A stretch of 14,683 nucleotides of DNA, taken from contig DASVBJ010000366.1 of NCBI GenBank assembly GCA_036375895.1, positions 1 through 14,683 of the forward strand, given 5' to 3'. Within the stretch, counting starts at the first letter, position 1, and every line of letters starts with the position of its first letter. The notes below the pieces were generated by a model. It was not told the origin of the DNA, did not search any database, and saw nothing but the letters and a program-made list of their open reading frames with translations. The position numbers and the translations under genes were made by a program. This stretch comes from DASVBJ01 sp036375895 (GTDB lineage Bacteria > Actinomycetota > Actinomycetes > JACCUZ01). Of this stretch, positions 6,903-14,227 are shown in pieces.

Positions 6903-7304
6903 TTACTCCTCGGCCTTGACGGCCAGCACCGGGCACGGCGCGTCGAGCAGGATGCGCTGCGCGTTGCTGCCGAGGATCAGCTTGCCGACGGGCGTGCGAC
7001 GGCGCAGGCCGATCACGATGAAGTCCGCACCGGTCTCCTCCGCGACCGCGATCAGGTCCTCGGCCGGCTCGAGGCCGCGCACGAGCTGGCGGACCTCGTG
7101 CTCGATGCCCTCTGCGTCGAGCTGCGCCCGCACCCTCGTGAGCTCCTCCTCGTGGCGGATGGCGTCGTCGTCGTCCAGCTCGCGGCCGCCGCGGTTGGAG
7201 TTGATGACCACGAGCTTGGTGGAACGCAGGCGGGCCTCCTCGGCGGCGCGCCGGAGGGCCGCCCGGCCCTCGGCCCGCGGCACGTAGCCCACGACGATCG
7301 TCAT
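6903..7304 (-). CDS. Universal stress protein (UspA family)
   Basis: This 133-residue single-domain UspA-fold protein is cytoplasmic. It begins with the first beta strand MTIVVGYVPR and carries RAALRRAAEEARLR as helix 1 (14-27). It ends with the nucleotide-binding region GADFIVIGLRRRTPVGK (92-108), then LGSNAQRILLDAPCPVLAVK (111-130). The G-S pair at 112-113 is kept, while the first glycine pair of the ATP motif is partly altered (GLRR), so ATP binding is possible but not certain. The ATG at 7304 follows a perfect AAGGAGG at 4 nt. A longer open frame upstream reads through the promoter and the opposite gene and is not real. It is first in a coupled pair with the DNA glycosylase, suggesting a small stress/repair operon. 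Confidence 0.94.
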   Translation of the reverse strand: MTIVVGYVPRAEGRAALRRAAEEARLRSTKLVVINSNRGGRELDDDDAIRHEEELTRVRAQLDAEGIEHEVRQLVRGLEPAEDLIAVAEETGADFIVIGLRRRTPVGKLILGSNAQRILLDAPCPVLAVKAEE

Positions 7305-7356
7305 GTCTCCTCCTTGGCTGGTGCGTCGACGCGAGAGGACGCTACCAATGGTCTGC

Positions 7357-7367
7357 TCAAGTCTTGA
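7357..7367. promoter_or_regulatory. Inverted repeat in the usp/EAL-like divergent region
   Basis: TCAAGTCTTGA is a 5-1-5 palindrome in the 75-nt gap between the divergent stress-protein and EAL-like genes. It lies 13 nt before the EAL-like start and 53 nt before the usp start, so it could be an operator for either. No clear -35/-10 was placed. The function is inferred only from position. Confidence 0.35.
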
Positions 7368-7379
7368 TCGCAACTGCCG

Positions 7380-8126
7380 ATGCGGCACATCGTGACACTT
7401 GCTGACGAGCTGGAGCGCACCCGGCGTACCCGCCGCCTCATCGAGGAGCTGATCGCCGACCCGGCGCAGCTGGGGCCGGACTTCCAGCCGGTGCGCCGGC
7501 TCGCCGACGACGCCGTCGTCGCGTGGAAGGCCACCGGCCGCGGGCGCCCCGGCACCGACCTGGCCGACACGCTCGCGCTGCTGGCCGGCGCCGCCTCGCT
7601 CGGGCTGGTCGAGCGCCTGGACTGGGCGTTCCGCTGCCTCGCCTTCGACACGGCCCTGGCTGCGGGGCTCACCGAGGCGCTGCACATCACCCCGGAGCCG
7701 GACACGTTCGGCAGCCCCTGCCCGCCCCGCCTCGCCGTGTCCTTCGGTCGCGGTCGCCGCGAGCTGGCCGTGGCCGCCGAGGTGCACGACGACGCGTTCG
7801 CCGACGTCGCCCGCCTGCGCCGCGCGGTCGACGACTTCCGGTCCTGGGGGTGGCAGGTGGTGCTCGCCGACGTCGCCGACGTGCCCGAGGCGGTGGCCGC
7901 CGTCGGCTGGCTTCGCCCCGACTACGTGCAGGTCGACCTCGCGGTGCCGGGCCGGGCCTCCTCCCCCGCCGTACGCCGGCTGCTGGCCGAGGCCGCCGCC
8001 GGCGGCGCCGAGATCATGGCGCTGGGCGTCGACTCGACACTTCGCCGCAGCGAGGCGTCGGAGCTCGGCGCCACCCTGGCCCGCGGCCGCCTCCTGGGCG
8101 AGCCCGGGCCGCTGCCCGCCCGTTGA
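7380..8126 (+). CDS. Degenerate EAL-domain protein, probably not a c-di-GMP phosphodiesterase
   Basis: The 248-residue protein follows the EAL fold order: FQPVRRLADDAVVAWKA (35-51), LGLVERLDWAFRCLAFDTAL (74-93), ITPEPD (103-108), RRAVDDFRSWGWQVVLADVAD (147-167), LRPDYVQVDL (178-187), ALGVDST (214-220) and LGATLARGRLLGEPGPLP (229-246). The catalytic signature is gone. EAL is AWK at 48-50, the DD pair is AD (163-164), the IKxD lysine is Q184, and AEG(I/V)E reads ALGVD. It should not hydrolyse c-di-GMP and may act as a binding or scaffold protein. The ATG at 7380 lacks a Shine-Dalgarno, and GTG 7392 is an alternative. It is divergent from the universal stress protein gene. The fold call rests on my motif reading alone. 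Confidence 0.7.
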   Translation: MRHIVTLADELERTRRTRRLIEELIADPAQLGPDFQPVRRLADDAVVAWKATGRGRPGTDLADTLALLAGAASLGLVERLDWAFRCLAFDTALAAGLTEALHITPEPDTFGSPCPPRLAVSFGRGRRELAVAAEVHDDAFADVARLRRAVDDFRSWGWQVVLADVADVPEAVAAVGWLRPDYVQVDLAVPGRASSPAVRRLLAEAAAGGAEIMALGVDSTLRRSEASELGATLARGRLLGEPGPLPAR

Positions 8127-8174
8127 CCGTTGCTCGGCCACCCGGGACCCTTGGTCGGCGACCCGGGACCGCTG
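8091..8174 (+). repeat. In-frame LLG(E/H)PGPL motif copies continuing past the EAL-like stop codon
   Basis: The gene ends with LLGEPGPL (8091-8114). After the TGA at 8124-8126, the same frame encodes LLGHPGPL (8130-8153) and VGDPGPL (8154-8174). DNA copies share CCCGGGCC/CCCGGGACC cores. This looks like a local duplication of the 3' end, or an ancestrally longer tail interrupted by the stop. Confidence 0.6.
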
Positions 8175-8194
8175 GCCGCCGAGGCCCGTTTCCG

Positions 8195-8250
8195 GCGGAT
8201 CGGATGCGGATCGGGATCCCCCAACGACCCTTTCCGCATCCGATATCCGC
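8195..8250. terminator. Bidirectional hairpin between the EAL-like and esterase genes
   Basis: The inner stem pairs CGGATGCGGA (8201-8210) with TCCGCATCCG (8233-8242). A 2-nt bulge (8243-8244) separates it from an outer stem of 8195-8200 with 8245-8250. The loop is 22 nt and can form a small extra GGG/CCC pairing. It lies between two converging genes, about 70 nt and 48 nt from their ends. Confidence 0.75.
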
Positions 8251-8297
8251 GAAGGGGTGACATCGGGGCGACCGGCCGGTTGCTTACGGCGTGGTCC

Positions 8298-9323
8298 TCA
8301 GCGGGCCAGCCGGTGGGCCAGCCAGGCGAGCGCCAGCGGGTAGCGATAGTCGATGCCCATGTGGGTCGCGTCGAACAGCTCGAAGGCGACCCGGTCGTCG
8401 GGCAGGCCGACCCGGGCGATCGCGTCCCGGAACGCCTGCGCGCCGAGGTCGAGGAACCACTCGTCGCGGGTGCCGGCGTCGATCCAGACCGCCCGCAGGC
8501 CCCGCACCGCCTCGGCGTACCGGTCGACCATCCGCACCGGGTCCCACGCCAGCCAGCGCGCCCACACGTCCTCGCGCAGCACCCCGCTGCGCGGGTCGAA
8601 CGGCAGCACCGGGGTGCCGTCGTCGGCCGCCGAGAAGGCCGCCGTGCAGCCCAGCGTGATGAGCAGCTCGGAGTCGCCCTCCTTGGTGAATGCCGTGCGG
8701 GACCGGAAGTCGTCCCACCAGCGGAAGATGTCGCCGTCGTAGGCACGCAGGAAGCGCACGACCTTGGCGAACTCCGGCAGGTACGACAGCTCGTAGAGCG
8801 AGTCACCCGCGTGGGTGGCCAGGGCCCCGAACAGGTCCGGCCGCAACATCGGCGTGATCATCGCGCCGAAGCCGCCGCTGGACTTGCCGCTGATCGCCCG
8901 CGACGCCGGGTCGGCGATCGTCCGGTAGCGCCCGTCCACCCACGGCACGACCTCGTCGCACAGGTACGAGTGGTAGCGCCCGGTGCCGGGTGAGTCGACG
9001 AACTGCGACCCGCCGTACGCCGTCCACGCGTCGACGTAGACGAGCACGCACGGCGGCGCCTCGCCGCTCGCGAAGACCGCGTCGGCGGTCTCGACGAACG
9101 GCTGGCGGTACGCCGTGCGGTTGGCCCACATGGCGACGTGGCCGGTGTAGCCCTGGATCACGTAGACCGCCGGGTAGCGCTCGTCCGACGCGTCGTAGCC
9201 GGGCGGGACGTAGACCCACAGCGGCCGCTCGGGCGGGTCGCCGAGCGGGTTGTCGCGCAGCAGGTCGGACTCGATGACGTGCTCGTCGAGCCGGCCGGCG
9301 AGCTCACCTCTCCAGGGCAGCAT
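8298..9323 (-). CDS. Esterase-D-like alpha/beta hydrolase (PF00756 type)
   Basis: This probable serine esterase has 341 residues from the ATG at 9323. It resembles the esterase D/enterochelin esterase/mycolyltransferase fold (putative esterase family). WVYVPPGYDASDERYPAVYV (36-55) is the typical first strand. The nucleophile is S148 in GKSSGG. The acid is probably D287 (or D282) in IDAGTRDEWF, and the His is H321 in DATHMGIDYRYP. There is no signal peptide, so it should be cytoplasmic. The gene overlaps the end of the GNAT gene by 20 nt. A TTG at 9335 with GGAAGG close upstream is an alternative start, while ATG 9323 puts the conserved PWRGELAGR near the N-terminus. The substrate is not evident. 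Confidence 0.9.
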   Translation of the reverse strand: MLPWRGELAGRLDEHVIESDLLRDNPLGDPPERPLWVYVPPGYDASDERYPAVYVIQGYTGHVAMWANRTAYRQPFVETADAVFASGEAPPCVLVYVDAWTAYGGSQFVDSPGTGRYHSYLCDEVVPWVDGRYRTIADPASRAISGKSSGGFGAMITPMLRPDLFGALATHAGDSLYELSYLPEFAKVVRFLRAYDGDIFRWWDDFRSRTAFTKEGDSELLITLGCTAAFSAADDGTPVLPFDPRSGVLREDVWARWLAWDPVRMVDRYAEAVRGLRAVWIDAGTRDEWFLDLGAQAFRDAIARVGLPDDRVAFELFDATHMGIDYRYPLALAWLAHRLAR

Positions 9324-9867
9324 GCGCGGAGTCAACCACCTTCCCGGTCAGCGTGGTCGCCATCTCGATCTCACGTTGCGCCGGGTCCAGCGGGTAGGGC
9401 TCGGTCGCGCCCGTCTCCGTGAAGCCCTCGCGCCGGTAGAACGCCCGGGCGCGCGGGTTGTCCTCGTGCACGAGCAGGCGCAGGCGCTGCAGGCCGGCCT
9501 CGTCGCGGGCCCACCGGCGGACGGCCTCGAACATCTGCGTCGCCAGCCCGGTGCCCCGCCAGGCCGGTGCCACGAAGACGCTCACCACGTGCCCCTGGCC
9601 GGGACTCTCGACGAAACAGGCCAGGAACCCCGCCCAGGAGCCGCTGCCCGTCTCGGCCGCCAGCTGGATGTTGGTGGGTCCGCTCTGCCCGCGCCGGGCC
9701 CGGAACCGCCACTGCTCCTCGTCGGCGGCCTCGGCCTCCTCCACGGTCTCGCAGTAGGCCAGTGGCGTGTCCCGCAGCATCTCCAGCCGGACCGCCCGGA
9801 CCATCCGCCAGTCGTCCTCGACGACCCGGCGGATCGTGAGCTGGGCCTGGTCGTTCATCGATGTCAT
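9304..9867 (-). CDS. GNAT-family N-acetyltransferase
   Basis: The predicted acetyl-CoA-dependent N-acetyltransferase has 187 residues from the ATG at 9867. The acetyl-CoA motif A runs VVSVFVAPAWRGTGLATQMF (94-113), with the pyrophosphate-binding loop RGTGLA at 104-109. Motif B is NPRARAFYRREGF (137-149). Earlier sequence has TIRRVVEDDWRMVRAVRLEML (11-31), usual for the family's first strand and helix. GTG 9873 and ATG 9858 are alternative starts, and none has a strong Shine-Dalgarno. Downstream on the same strand, the esterase start overlaps by 20 nt, so the two are probably co-translated. The acceptor substrate cannot be inferred. Confidence 0.92.
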   Translation of the reverse strand: MTSMNDQAQLTIRRVVEDDWRMVRAVRLEMLRDTPLAYCETVEEAEAADEEQWRFRARRGQSGPTNIQLAAETGSGSWAGFLACFVESPGQGHVVSVFVAPAWRGTGLATQMFEAVRRWARDEAGLQRLRLLVHEDNPRARAFYRREGFTETGATEPYPLDPAQREIEMATTLTGKVVDSAHAALER

Positions 9868-9894
9868 GGTCACAGCCTGTCAGCGGGCGGCGAC

Positions 9895-9935
9895 GGTCGA
9901 CCAGACGATTTCGGGAGTGCCCGCGCGGATAGGTT
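9895..9935 (+). promoter_or_regulatory. Possible promoter/operator of the S33 hydrolase gene
   Basis: The 75-nt gap between the divergent GNAT and hydrolase genes contains the palindrome GGTCGACC (9895-9902) and a possible -10 TAGGTT (9930-9935), 8 nt before the ATG. That would give a near-leaderless message. No good -35 is visible, so this is a weak call. Confidence 0.25.
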
Positions 9936-9942
9936 CCAGGGC

Positions 9943-11223
9943 ATGCGTCTCGCCACCCACCGGATGCCCGGGCTGCTGCTCACCGACCACGAGCTCGAGG
10001 TGCCGCTCGACCACGCCGACCCGCACGGCCCGACGATCACGCTGTTCGCCCGGGAGGCGGTCGCCCCGCGCAAGCGCGACCACGACCTGCCGTGGCTGCT
10101 GTACCTGCAGGGCGGGCCCGGCCAGGCGTCGCCGCGGCCGACCGGACGGTCGGGCTGGCTGGGGCGGGCGCTGCAGGACCACCGGGTCCTGCTCCTCGAC
10201 CAGCGGGGCACCGGCCGCTCCACCCCGGCGACCCGCCAGACGCTGGCCGGCCTCGGCACCGCCGAGCAGCAGGCCCGCTACCTCACCCACTTCCGGGCCG
10301 ACTCGATCGTGAAGGACGCCGAGCTGGTCCGGCACCAGCTTCTGGGCGGCGGGAGGTGGGCGGTGCTCGGCCAGAGCTTCGGCGGCTTCTGCGCGCTGAC
10401 CTACCTGTCGTTCGCGCCCGAGGGCCTGACGAAGGTGCTGATCACGGGCGGCCTGCCGCCGCTGGACCGCCCCGCGGACGACGTCTACCGGGCGACGTAC
10501 GAGCGGGTGCGCGACCGGACGGCCCGGTTCACCGACCGCTACCCGGCCGACCGGGCCCGGCTGGACGCCCTCGCGGACCACCTGGCCAAGCACGACGTAC
10601 GGCTGCCCTCGGGCGACCCGTTCCGCGTCGAGCGGCTGCAGCAGCTGGGCATGGCGTTCGGCATGAGCGACGGCTTCGAGCGGGTGCACTACCTCCTGGA
10701 GACCGCCTTCACCGGCCACGAGCTCTCCGACGCCTTCCTCGTCGGCGTGGAGCAGGTGACGTCGTTCGCGACCTCGCCGCTCTACGCCCTGCTGCACGAG
10801 GCGATCTACTGCGCCGACGGCTCGGGCCTGCCGTCGGGCTGGGCCGCCGACCGACAGCGGGCCGCGCTGCCGGAGTTCGCTCCGGACGCCCGGCCGCTGC
10901 TGCTCACCGGCGAGATGATCTACCCCTGGATGTTCACGGCCGACCGCACCCTGGCTCCGCTGCGCGATGCCGCCGACCTGCTCGCCGCATACGACGGCTG
11001 GCCCGCGCTCTACGACGTGCCGCGGCTGGCGGCCAACACGGTGCCCACGGCGGCGGCGATCTACCACGACGACATGTACGTCGAGTACGCGTACTCGCTC
11101 GAGACGGCGAAGCGGGTCGGCAACCTGTCGTGGTGGGTCACGAGCGAGTTCGCCCACGACGGGCTGCGCAGCGACGCCCGGGTGCTCGACCGCCTGCTCG
11201 ACATGGCGGCGGGCGAGGCCTGA
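9943..11223 (+). CDS. Alpha/beta hydrolase, proline iminopeptidase-like (S33 family)
   Basis: This 426-residue serine hydrolase resembles the prolyl aminopeptidase branch, which removes N-terminal proline from peptides. Clear marks are WLLYLQGGPG (51-60, the HGGPG oxyanion motif with Q for H) and LLLDQRGTGRS (83-93). The nucleophile S145 lies in GQSFGG, and the His is H405 in EFAHDGLRSD. The acid is probably D376 or D377 in YHDDMYVEY. Length and layout match the larger actinobacterial S33 subgroup with a cap domain (about 175-310). No signal peptide is seen. The ATG at 9943 is chosen because an upstream open frame runs through the opposite-strand GNAT and esterase genes and is spurious. Only a weak CAGGG precedes it. 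It leads a run of four plus-strand genes. Confidence 0.92.
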   Translation: MRLATHRMPGLLLTDHELEVPLDHADPHGPTITLFAREAVAPRKRDHDLPWLLYLQGGPGQASPRPTGRSGWLGRALQDHRVLLLDQRGTGRSTPATRQTLAGLGTAEQQARYLTHFRADSIVKDAELVRHQLLGGGRWAVLGQSFGGFCALTYLSFAPEGLTKVLITGGLPPLDRPADDVYRATYERVRDRTARFTDRYPADRARLDALADHLAKHDVRLPSGDPFRVERLQQLGMAFGMSDGFERVHYLLETAFTGHELSDAFLVGVEQVTSFATSPLYALLHEAIYCADGSGLPSGWAADRQRAALPEFAPDARPLLLTGEMIYPWMFTADRTLAPLRDAADLLAAYDGWPALYDVPRLAANTVPTAAAIYHDDMYVEYAYSLETAKRVGNLSWWVTSEFAHDGLRSDARVLDRLLDMAAGEA

Positions 11224-11281
11224 GCCGGGCGCGGCTGCGGGCGCCTGCCTCGTCGAGGGACAACTGCTGCATGATCGGTGC

Positions 11282-12154
11282 ATGGGTGTGGAGGACGAGG
11301 CAGGCGGCCGCCGGCACGAGGTGGCCTTCGTGCTCGGCGGCGGCGGCCTGCTCGGAGCGGGCGAGGTCGGCATGCTGCAGGCCCTGTTCGACGCGGGCGT
11401 GCGTCCCGACCTGGTGGTCGGCACCTCGGTGGGCGCGATCAACGGCGCGGTGGTGGCGGCCGACCCGACCCCGGCCGCGGTCACCCGGCTCGGGCAGGTC
11501 TGGCAGGGGCTGGCCGACTCCGACGTCTACGCCGGCGGGACGCTGCGCAGGATGCGCCACATCGCGCGCACCCGCACCCACGCCCACCCGAACGAGCCAC
11601 TGCGCGAGCTGCTGACCGGGCAGCTGGGCAACCGCCGGATCGAGGACCTGCCCGTCCCGTTCCAGTGCGTCGCCGCGAGCATCGAGCGGGCGGCCGAGCA
11701 CTGGTTCGACAGCGGGCCGCTGGTCGAGGCCGTGATGGCCTCGGCTGCGGTGCCGGGCATCCTGCCGCCGGTGCGGATCGGCGACGAGCACTTCCTCGAC
11801 GGCGGCCTGGTCAACTCGATCCCCGTGGGCCGGGCGGTGCTGCTCGGCGCGCGCACGATCTACGTGCTGCAGGTCGGCCGGATCGAGCGGCCGCTGGTGG
11901 CCCCGACCAAGCCGTGGGAGGTGGCGATGGTGGCCTTCGAGATCGCTCGCCGGCACCGCTTCGCCGGCGACATGGCGAACCTGCCCGCCGACGTCACCGT
12001 CCACGTGTTGCCGACCGGCGCGGACGAGCCGCCGCGCTACGCCGACCTGTCCGCGCTGCGCTACCGCGACTTCGGCCGGGTGGCCACCCGCATCGAGCAG
12101 GCGCACGACGCGGCGCGGGACTACCTGCGCGACACCGCCGGGCTGCCGGGCTGA
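11282..12154 (+). CDS. Patatin-like phospholipase / lipid acyl hydrolase
   Basis: The predicted lipid acyl hydrolase has 290 residues. The patatin signature is complete: a glycine-rich oxyanion segment VLGGGGLLGAGEVGML (17-32), the nucleophile S49 in GTSVG (47-51), and the catalytic Asp D173 in FLDGGLVNSIP (171-181). The second block ASAAVPGILPPVRI (153-166) is also typical. It has no membrane helix or signal peptide, so it may act at the inner membrane face. The ATG at 11282 has no good Shine-Dalgarno and sits 58 nt after the hydrolase stop. The PlsC-like gene starts 12 nt downstream. This pairing suggests a deacylation/reacylation cycle of phospholipids, which is inference. The lipid preference is unknown. 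Confidence 0.93.
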   Translation: MGVEDEAGGRRHEVAFVLGGGGLLGAGEVGMLQALFDAGVRPDLVVGTSVGAINGAVVAADPTPAAVTRLGQVWQGLADSDVYAGGTLRRMRHIARTRTHAHPNEPLRELLTGQLGNRRIEDLPVPFQCVAASIERAAEHWFDSGPLVEAVMASAAVPGILPPVRIGDEHFLDGGLVNSIPVGRAVLLGARTIYVLQVGRIERPLVAPTKPWEVAMVAFEIARRHRFAGDMANLPADVTVHVLPTGADEPPRYADLSALRYRDFGRVATRIEQAHDAARDYLRDTAGLPG

Positions 12155-12166
12155 CGGGCCGACGCC

Positions 12167-13183
12167 GTGCTGCCTCCCGTGCTCGTGCGCCGGCTCGTGC
12201 TCGGCCCCGCCGTCATCCTGCTCACGCTGCTCGCGCTCACGACGCTGCCGGTGGTGCTCCTCGCGGCGGTGGCGCTCTCGACCGTCCTGCCGGGGCGGTG
12301 GCGCGTGCTGCGGCTCACCTGGATGGCGCTGCTCTACCTCGTCCTCGAGTCGCTCGCGCTGGTGGCGCTGTTCGCGCTCTGGGTCGCGAGCGGCTTCGGC
12401 TGGCGGATCCGCTCGCCCCGCTTCCAGCTGGCCCACTACGCGATCGTCCGGTGGTACCTGCAGGTCCTCTACTGGGAGTGCCGCCGGGTGCTGCACGTGC
12501 GGGTCGCGGTGGAGGGCCCGCCGCCCACGTCGTACGACGGGCGCCCGCTGCTGATCCTCAGCCGCCACGCCGGCCCCGGCGACTCGTTCCTGGTCGTGCA
12601 CGCCCTCGTCAACTGGTACGCCCGGGAGCCCCGGATAGTCCTCAAGGACACCCTGCAGTGGGACCCGGCGATCGACGTCGTGCTGAACCGGCTGCCCAAC
12701 CGGTTCATCCGGCCGCAGCCGGGGCGGTCCGGCGCCCTCGTCGAGGCCCAGGTCGGCGAGCTGAGCCGCAACCTGGACGACAACGACGCATTCGTGATCT
12801 TCCCCGAGGGCGGCAACTTCACCGAGCACCGCCGCAAGCGGGCGATCGAGCGGCTGCGGCGCAAGGGCCACATCGACGAGGCGGAGAAGGCCGAGCGGCT
12901 GCAGCACGTGCTCGCCCCGAAGCCGGGCGGGGTGCTGGCGGCGCTGACCGAGGCGCGAGACGCCGACGTCGTGTTCGTCGCGCACACCGGCGTCGAGCAC
13001 ATGACGACGGTGCTGGACGTGTGGCGCGAGCTGCCGATGGACCGCGTGATCGAGATGCGCTGGTGGATCGTGCCCGCCGCGGAGGTGCCGGTCGGCAGGG
13101 AGGAGCGCATCGACTGGCTCTACGCCTGGTGGGGCACCATCGACGAGTGGGTCAGCGAGCGTCGCGCGGCCGCCCGCGGGTAG
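12167..13183 (+). CDS. PlsC-like lysophospholipid acyltransferase, membrane protein
   Basis: This likely 1-acylglycerol-phosphate acyltransferase superfamily member has 338 residues. Two strongly hydrophobic segments at about 10-40 and 48-76 should anchor it in the membrane. Acyltransferase motif I is RHAGPGD (133-139), keeping the H(x4)D pair (H134, D139) but with an unusual preceding SR. Motif III is FPEGGNFTEHRR (212-223), a FPEG variant without the usual TR. The C-terminal part (WWIVPAAEVP, 299-308) matches the larger AGPAT-like subgroup. The start is a GTG, 12 nt after the patatin stop, so they are in one transcript. The TAG stop merges with the Shine-Dalgarno of the next gene. The exact acceptor lipid is not determined. 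Confidence 0.88.
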   Translation: MLPPVLVRRLVLGPAVILLTLLALTTLPVVLLAAVALSTVLPGRWRVLRLTWMALLYLVLESLALVALFALWVASGFGWRIRSPRFQLAHYAIVRWYLQVLYWECRRVLHVRVAVEGPPPTSYDGRPLLILSRHAGPGDSFLVVHALVNWYAREPRIVLKDTLQWDPAIDVVLNRLPNRFIRPQPGRSGALVEAQVGELSRNLDDNDAFVIFPEGGNFTEHRRKRAIERLRRKGHIDEAEKAERLQHVLAPKPGGVLAALTEARDADVVFVAHTGVEHMTTVLDVWRELPMDRVIEMRWWIVPAAEVPVGREERIDWLYAWWGTIDEWVSERRAAARG

Positions 13184-13195
13184 GAGGAGGACGCT

Positions 13196-14101
13196 GTGAT
13201 CGGCAGGGGTGACGCCCGGGGCGACGGCGACGGCTGGGTGGAGTGCGAGCAGGGCCACCGGCACTGGGGCCGTTACGGCGCCGCCGGGCTGCTCGCCCGC
13301 CGGGACGGCCGGGACGGGCCGGAGGTGCTGCTCCAGCACCGGGCGGAGTGGAGCCACCACGGCGGCACGTGGGGTCTGCTCGGCGGAGCCCGTCACAGCG
13401 CCGAGGACCCCGTGGGCGCGGCGCTGCGCGAGGCGGCCGAGGAAGGGGGACTGGGCCGCTCCGGCGTGCGCGTGCAGGGGCTGTTCGTGGACGACCACGG
13501 TGGGTGGTCCTACGTCACGGTGCTCGCGGCCGCGGGTCGTGAGCTGGCCGCGCGACCGACGGGCGGGGAGAGCATCGACGTGCGTTGGCAGCCGGTGGAT
13601 GCGCTCGTGGACCTTCCGCTGCACCCCGGCTTCGCGCTGACCTGGCCACTGCTGCGGGACACCCGCGACCTGCACGTCGTGGTCGACGCGGCCAACGTCG
13701 TCGGCTCGCGTCCGGACGGGTGGTGGCGGGACCGGGCGGGCGCGACCCGGCGTCTCCTGCTGCGCTGCGCCGCGCTCGCCGAGGCCGGGCTCGATGCGTC
13801 GGCGCTGCCCCGGGAGCTGGGTGCCGTCGCGCTGCGCCACTGGTGGCCGGAGCTGACCGTGGTCGTGGAGGGCGCGGCCAGGAGCGCGGCGGACGCCGCG
13901 CCGCCACCCGTCCGGGCGGTCGCCGCGGCCGGAGCCGGTGACGACACGATCGTCGAGGAGGTCCGTGCCGCCGTCTCGGCCGGCTCCACCGTGCTCGGGG
14001 TCACCGCCGACCGCGGGCTGCGCGACCGGCTCGGTGCCGTGGGCGCGGCCGTCACCGGCCCCGGCTGGCTGCTCCGCCAGGTCGACGCCCTCGGCGGCTG
14101 A
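13196..14101 (+). CDS. Nudix hydrolase fused to a NYN/PIN-like nuclease domain
   Basis: The 301-residue protein has two parts. The N-terminal half (about 27-150) carries a perfect Nudix box, G64-x5-E70-x7-REAAEEGGL (78-86). Such enzymes hydrolyse nucleoside diphosphates linked to another group. The C-terminal half (about 158-298) begins with VVVDAANVVG (161-170), like the first strand and Asp of NYN/YacP PIN-like RNases. It continues with AGAGDDTIVEEVR (245-257) and TADRGLRDRLGAVGAAVTGP (270-289). Acidic residues D164, D249/D250 and D272 fit a PIN-type metal site. RNA cleavage is therefore possible but inferred. The start is a GTG after AGGAGGAGG at 13182-13190, overlapping the PlsC stop, so translation is coupled. 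Confidence 0.88.
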   Translation: MIGRGDARGDGDGWVECEQGHRHWGRYGAAGLLARRDGRDGPEVLLQHRAEWSHHGGTWGLLGGARHSAEDPVGAALREAAEEGGLGRSGVRVQGLFVDDHGGWSYVTVLAAAGRELAARPTGGESIDVRWQPVDALVDLPLHPGFALTWPLLRDTRDLHVVVDAANVVGSRPDGWWRDRAGATRRLLLRCAALAEAGLDASALPRELGAVALRHWWPELTVVVEGAARSAADAAPPPVRAVAAAGAGDDTIVEEVRAAVSAGSTVLGVTADRGLRDRLGAVGAAVTGPGWLLRQVDALGG

Positions 14102-14107
14102 CCGCCT

Positions 14108-14197
14108 CGCGAGCGACCTTCTGGTGCGACCCGTCGGCGACCGGGGGCGGTCCGCGCCGGCTCACGCGACACCCCGCGAGCGACCTTCTGGCGCGAC
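14108..14197. repeat. Pair of 23-bp direct repeats after the Nudix gene
   Basis: Copies at 14108-14130 and 14175-14197 share 22 of 23 bases, beginning CGCGAGCGACCTTCTGG; they differ by T or C at the eighteenth base. A related inverted copy (AAGGTCGCT) occurs at 14219-14227. These may be members of a dispersed intergenic family, which this window alone cannot show. Confidence 0.75.
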
Positions 14198-14227
14198 ACG
14201 CTGGCGTGTCGTCGCAACAAGGTCGCT
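14179..14227. terminator. Long imperfect hairpin between Nudix-NYN and TIGR03086 genes
   Basis: AGCGACCTT (14179-14187) pairs with AAGGTCGCT (14219-14227), and inside it CGACAC (14194-14199) pairs with GTGTCG (14206-14211) around a 6-nt loop. The middle segments pair only partly. Its place between converging genes suits a bidirectional terminator. Confidence 0.65.

Noticed and set aside
7305..8141. N-terminal extension of the universal stress protein to 412 residues
   Set aside because: The extension lies antisense to the EAL-like gene. A perfect Shine-Dalgarno precedes the ATG at 7304, which starts exactly at the first UspA strand.
9250..9942. Upstream extension of the S33 hydrolase to 657 residues
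   Set aside because: It overlaps the opposite-strand GNAT and esterase genes and has no family similarity. The conserved fold starts after the ATG at 9943.
11138..13840. 900-codon minus-strand open frame opposite the patatin, PlsC and Nudix genes
   Set aside because: The translation is rich in His, Arg, Gln and Pro with no motif, while the plus strand has three clear enzyme families.
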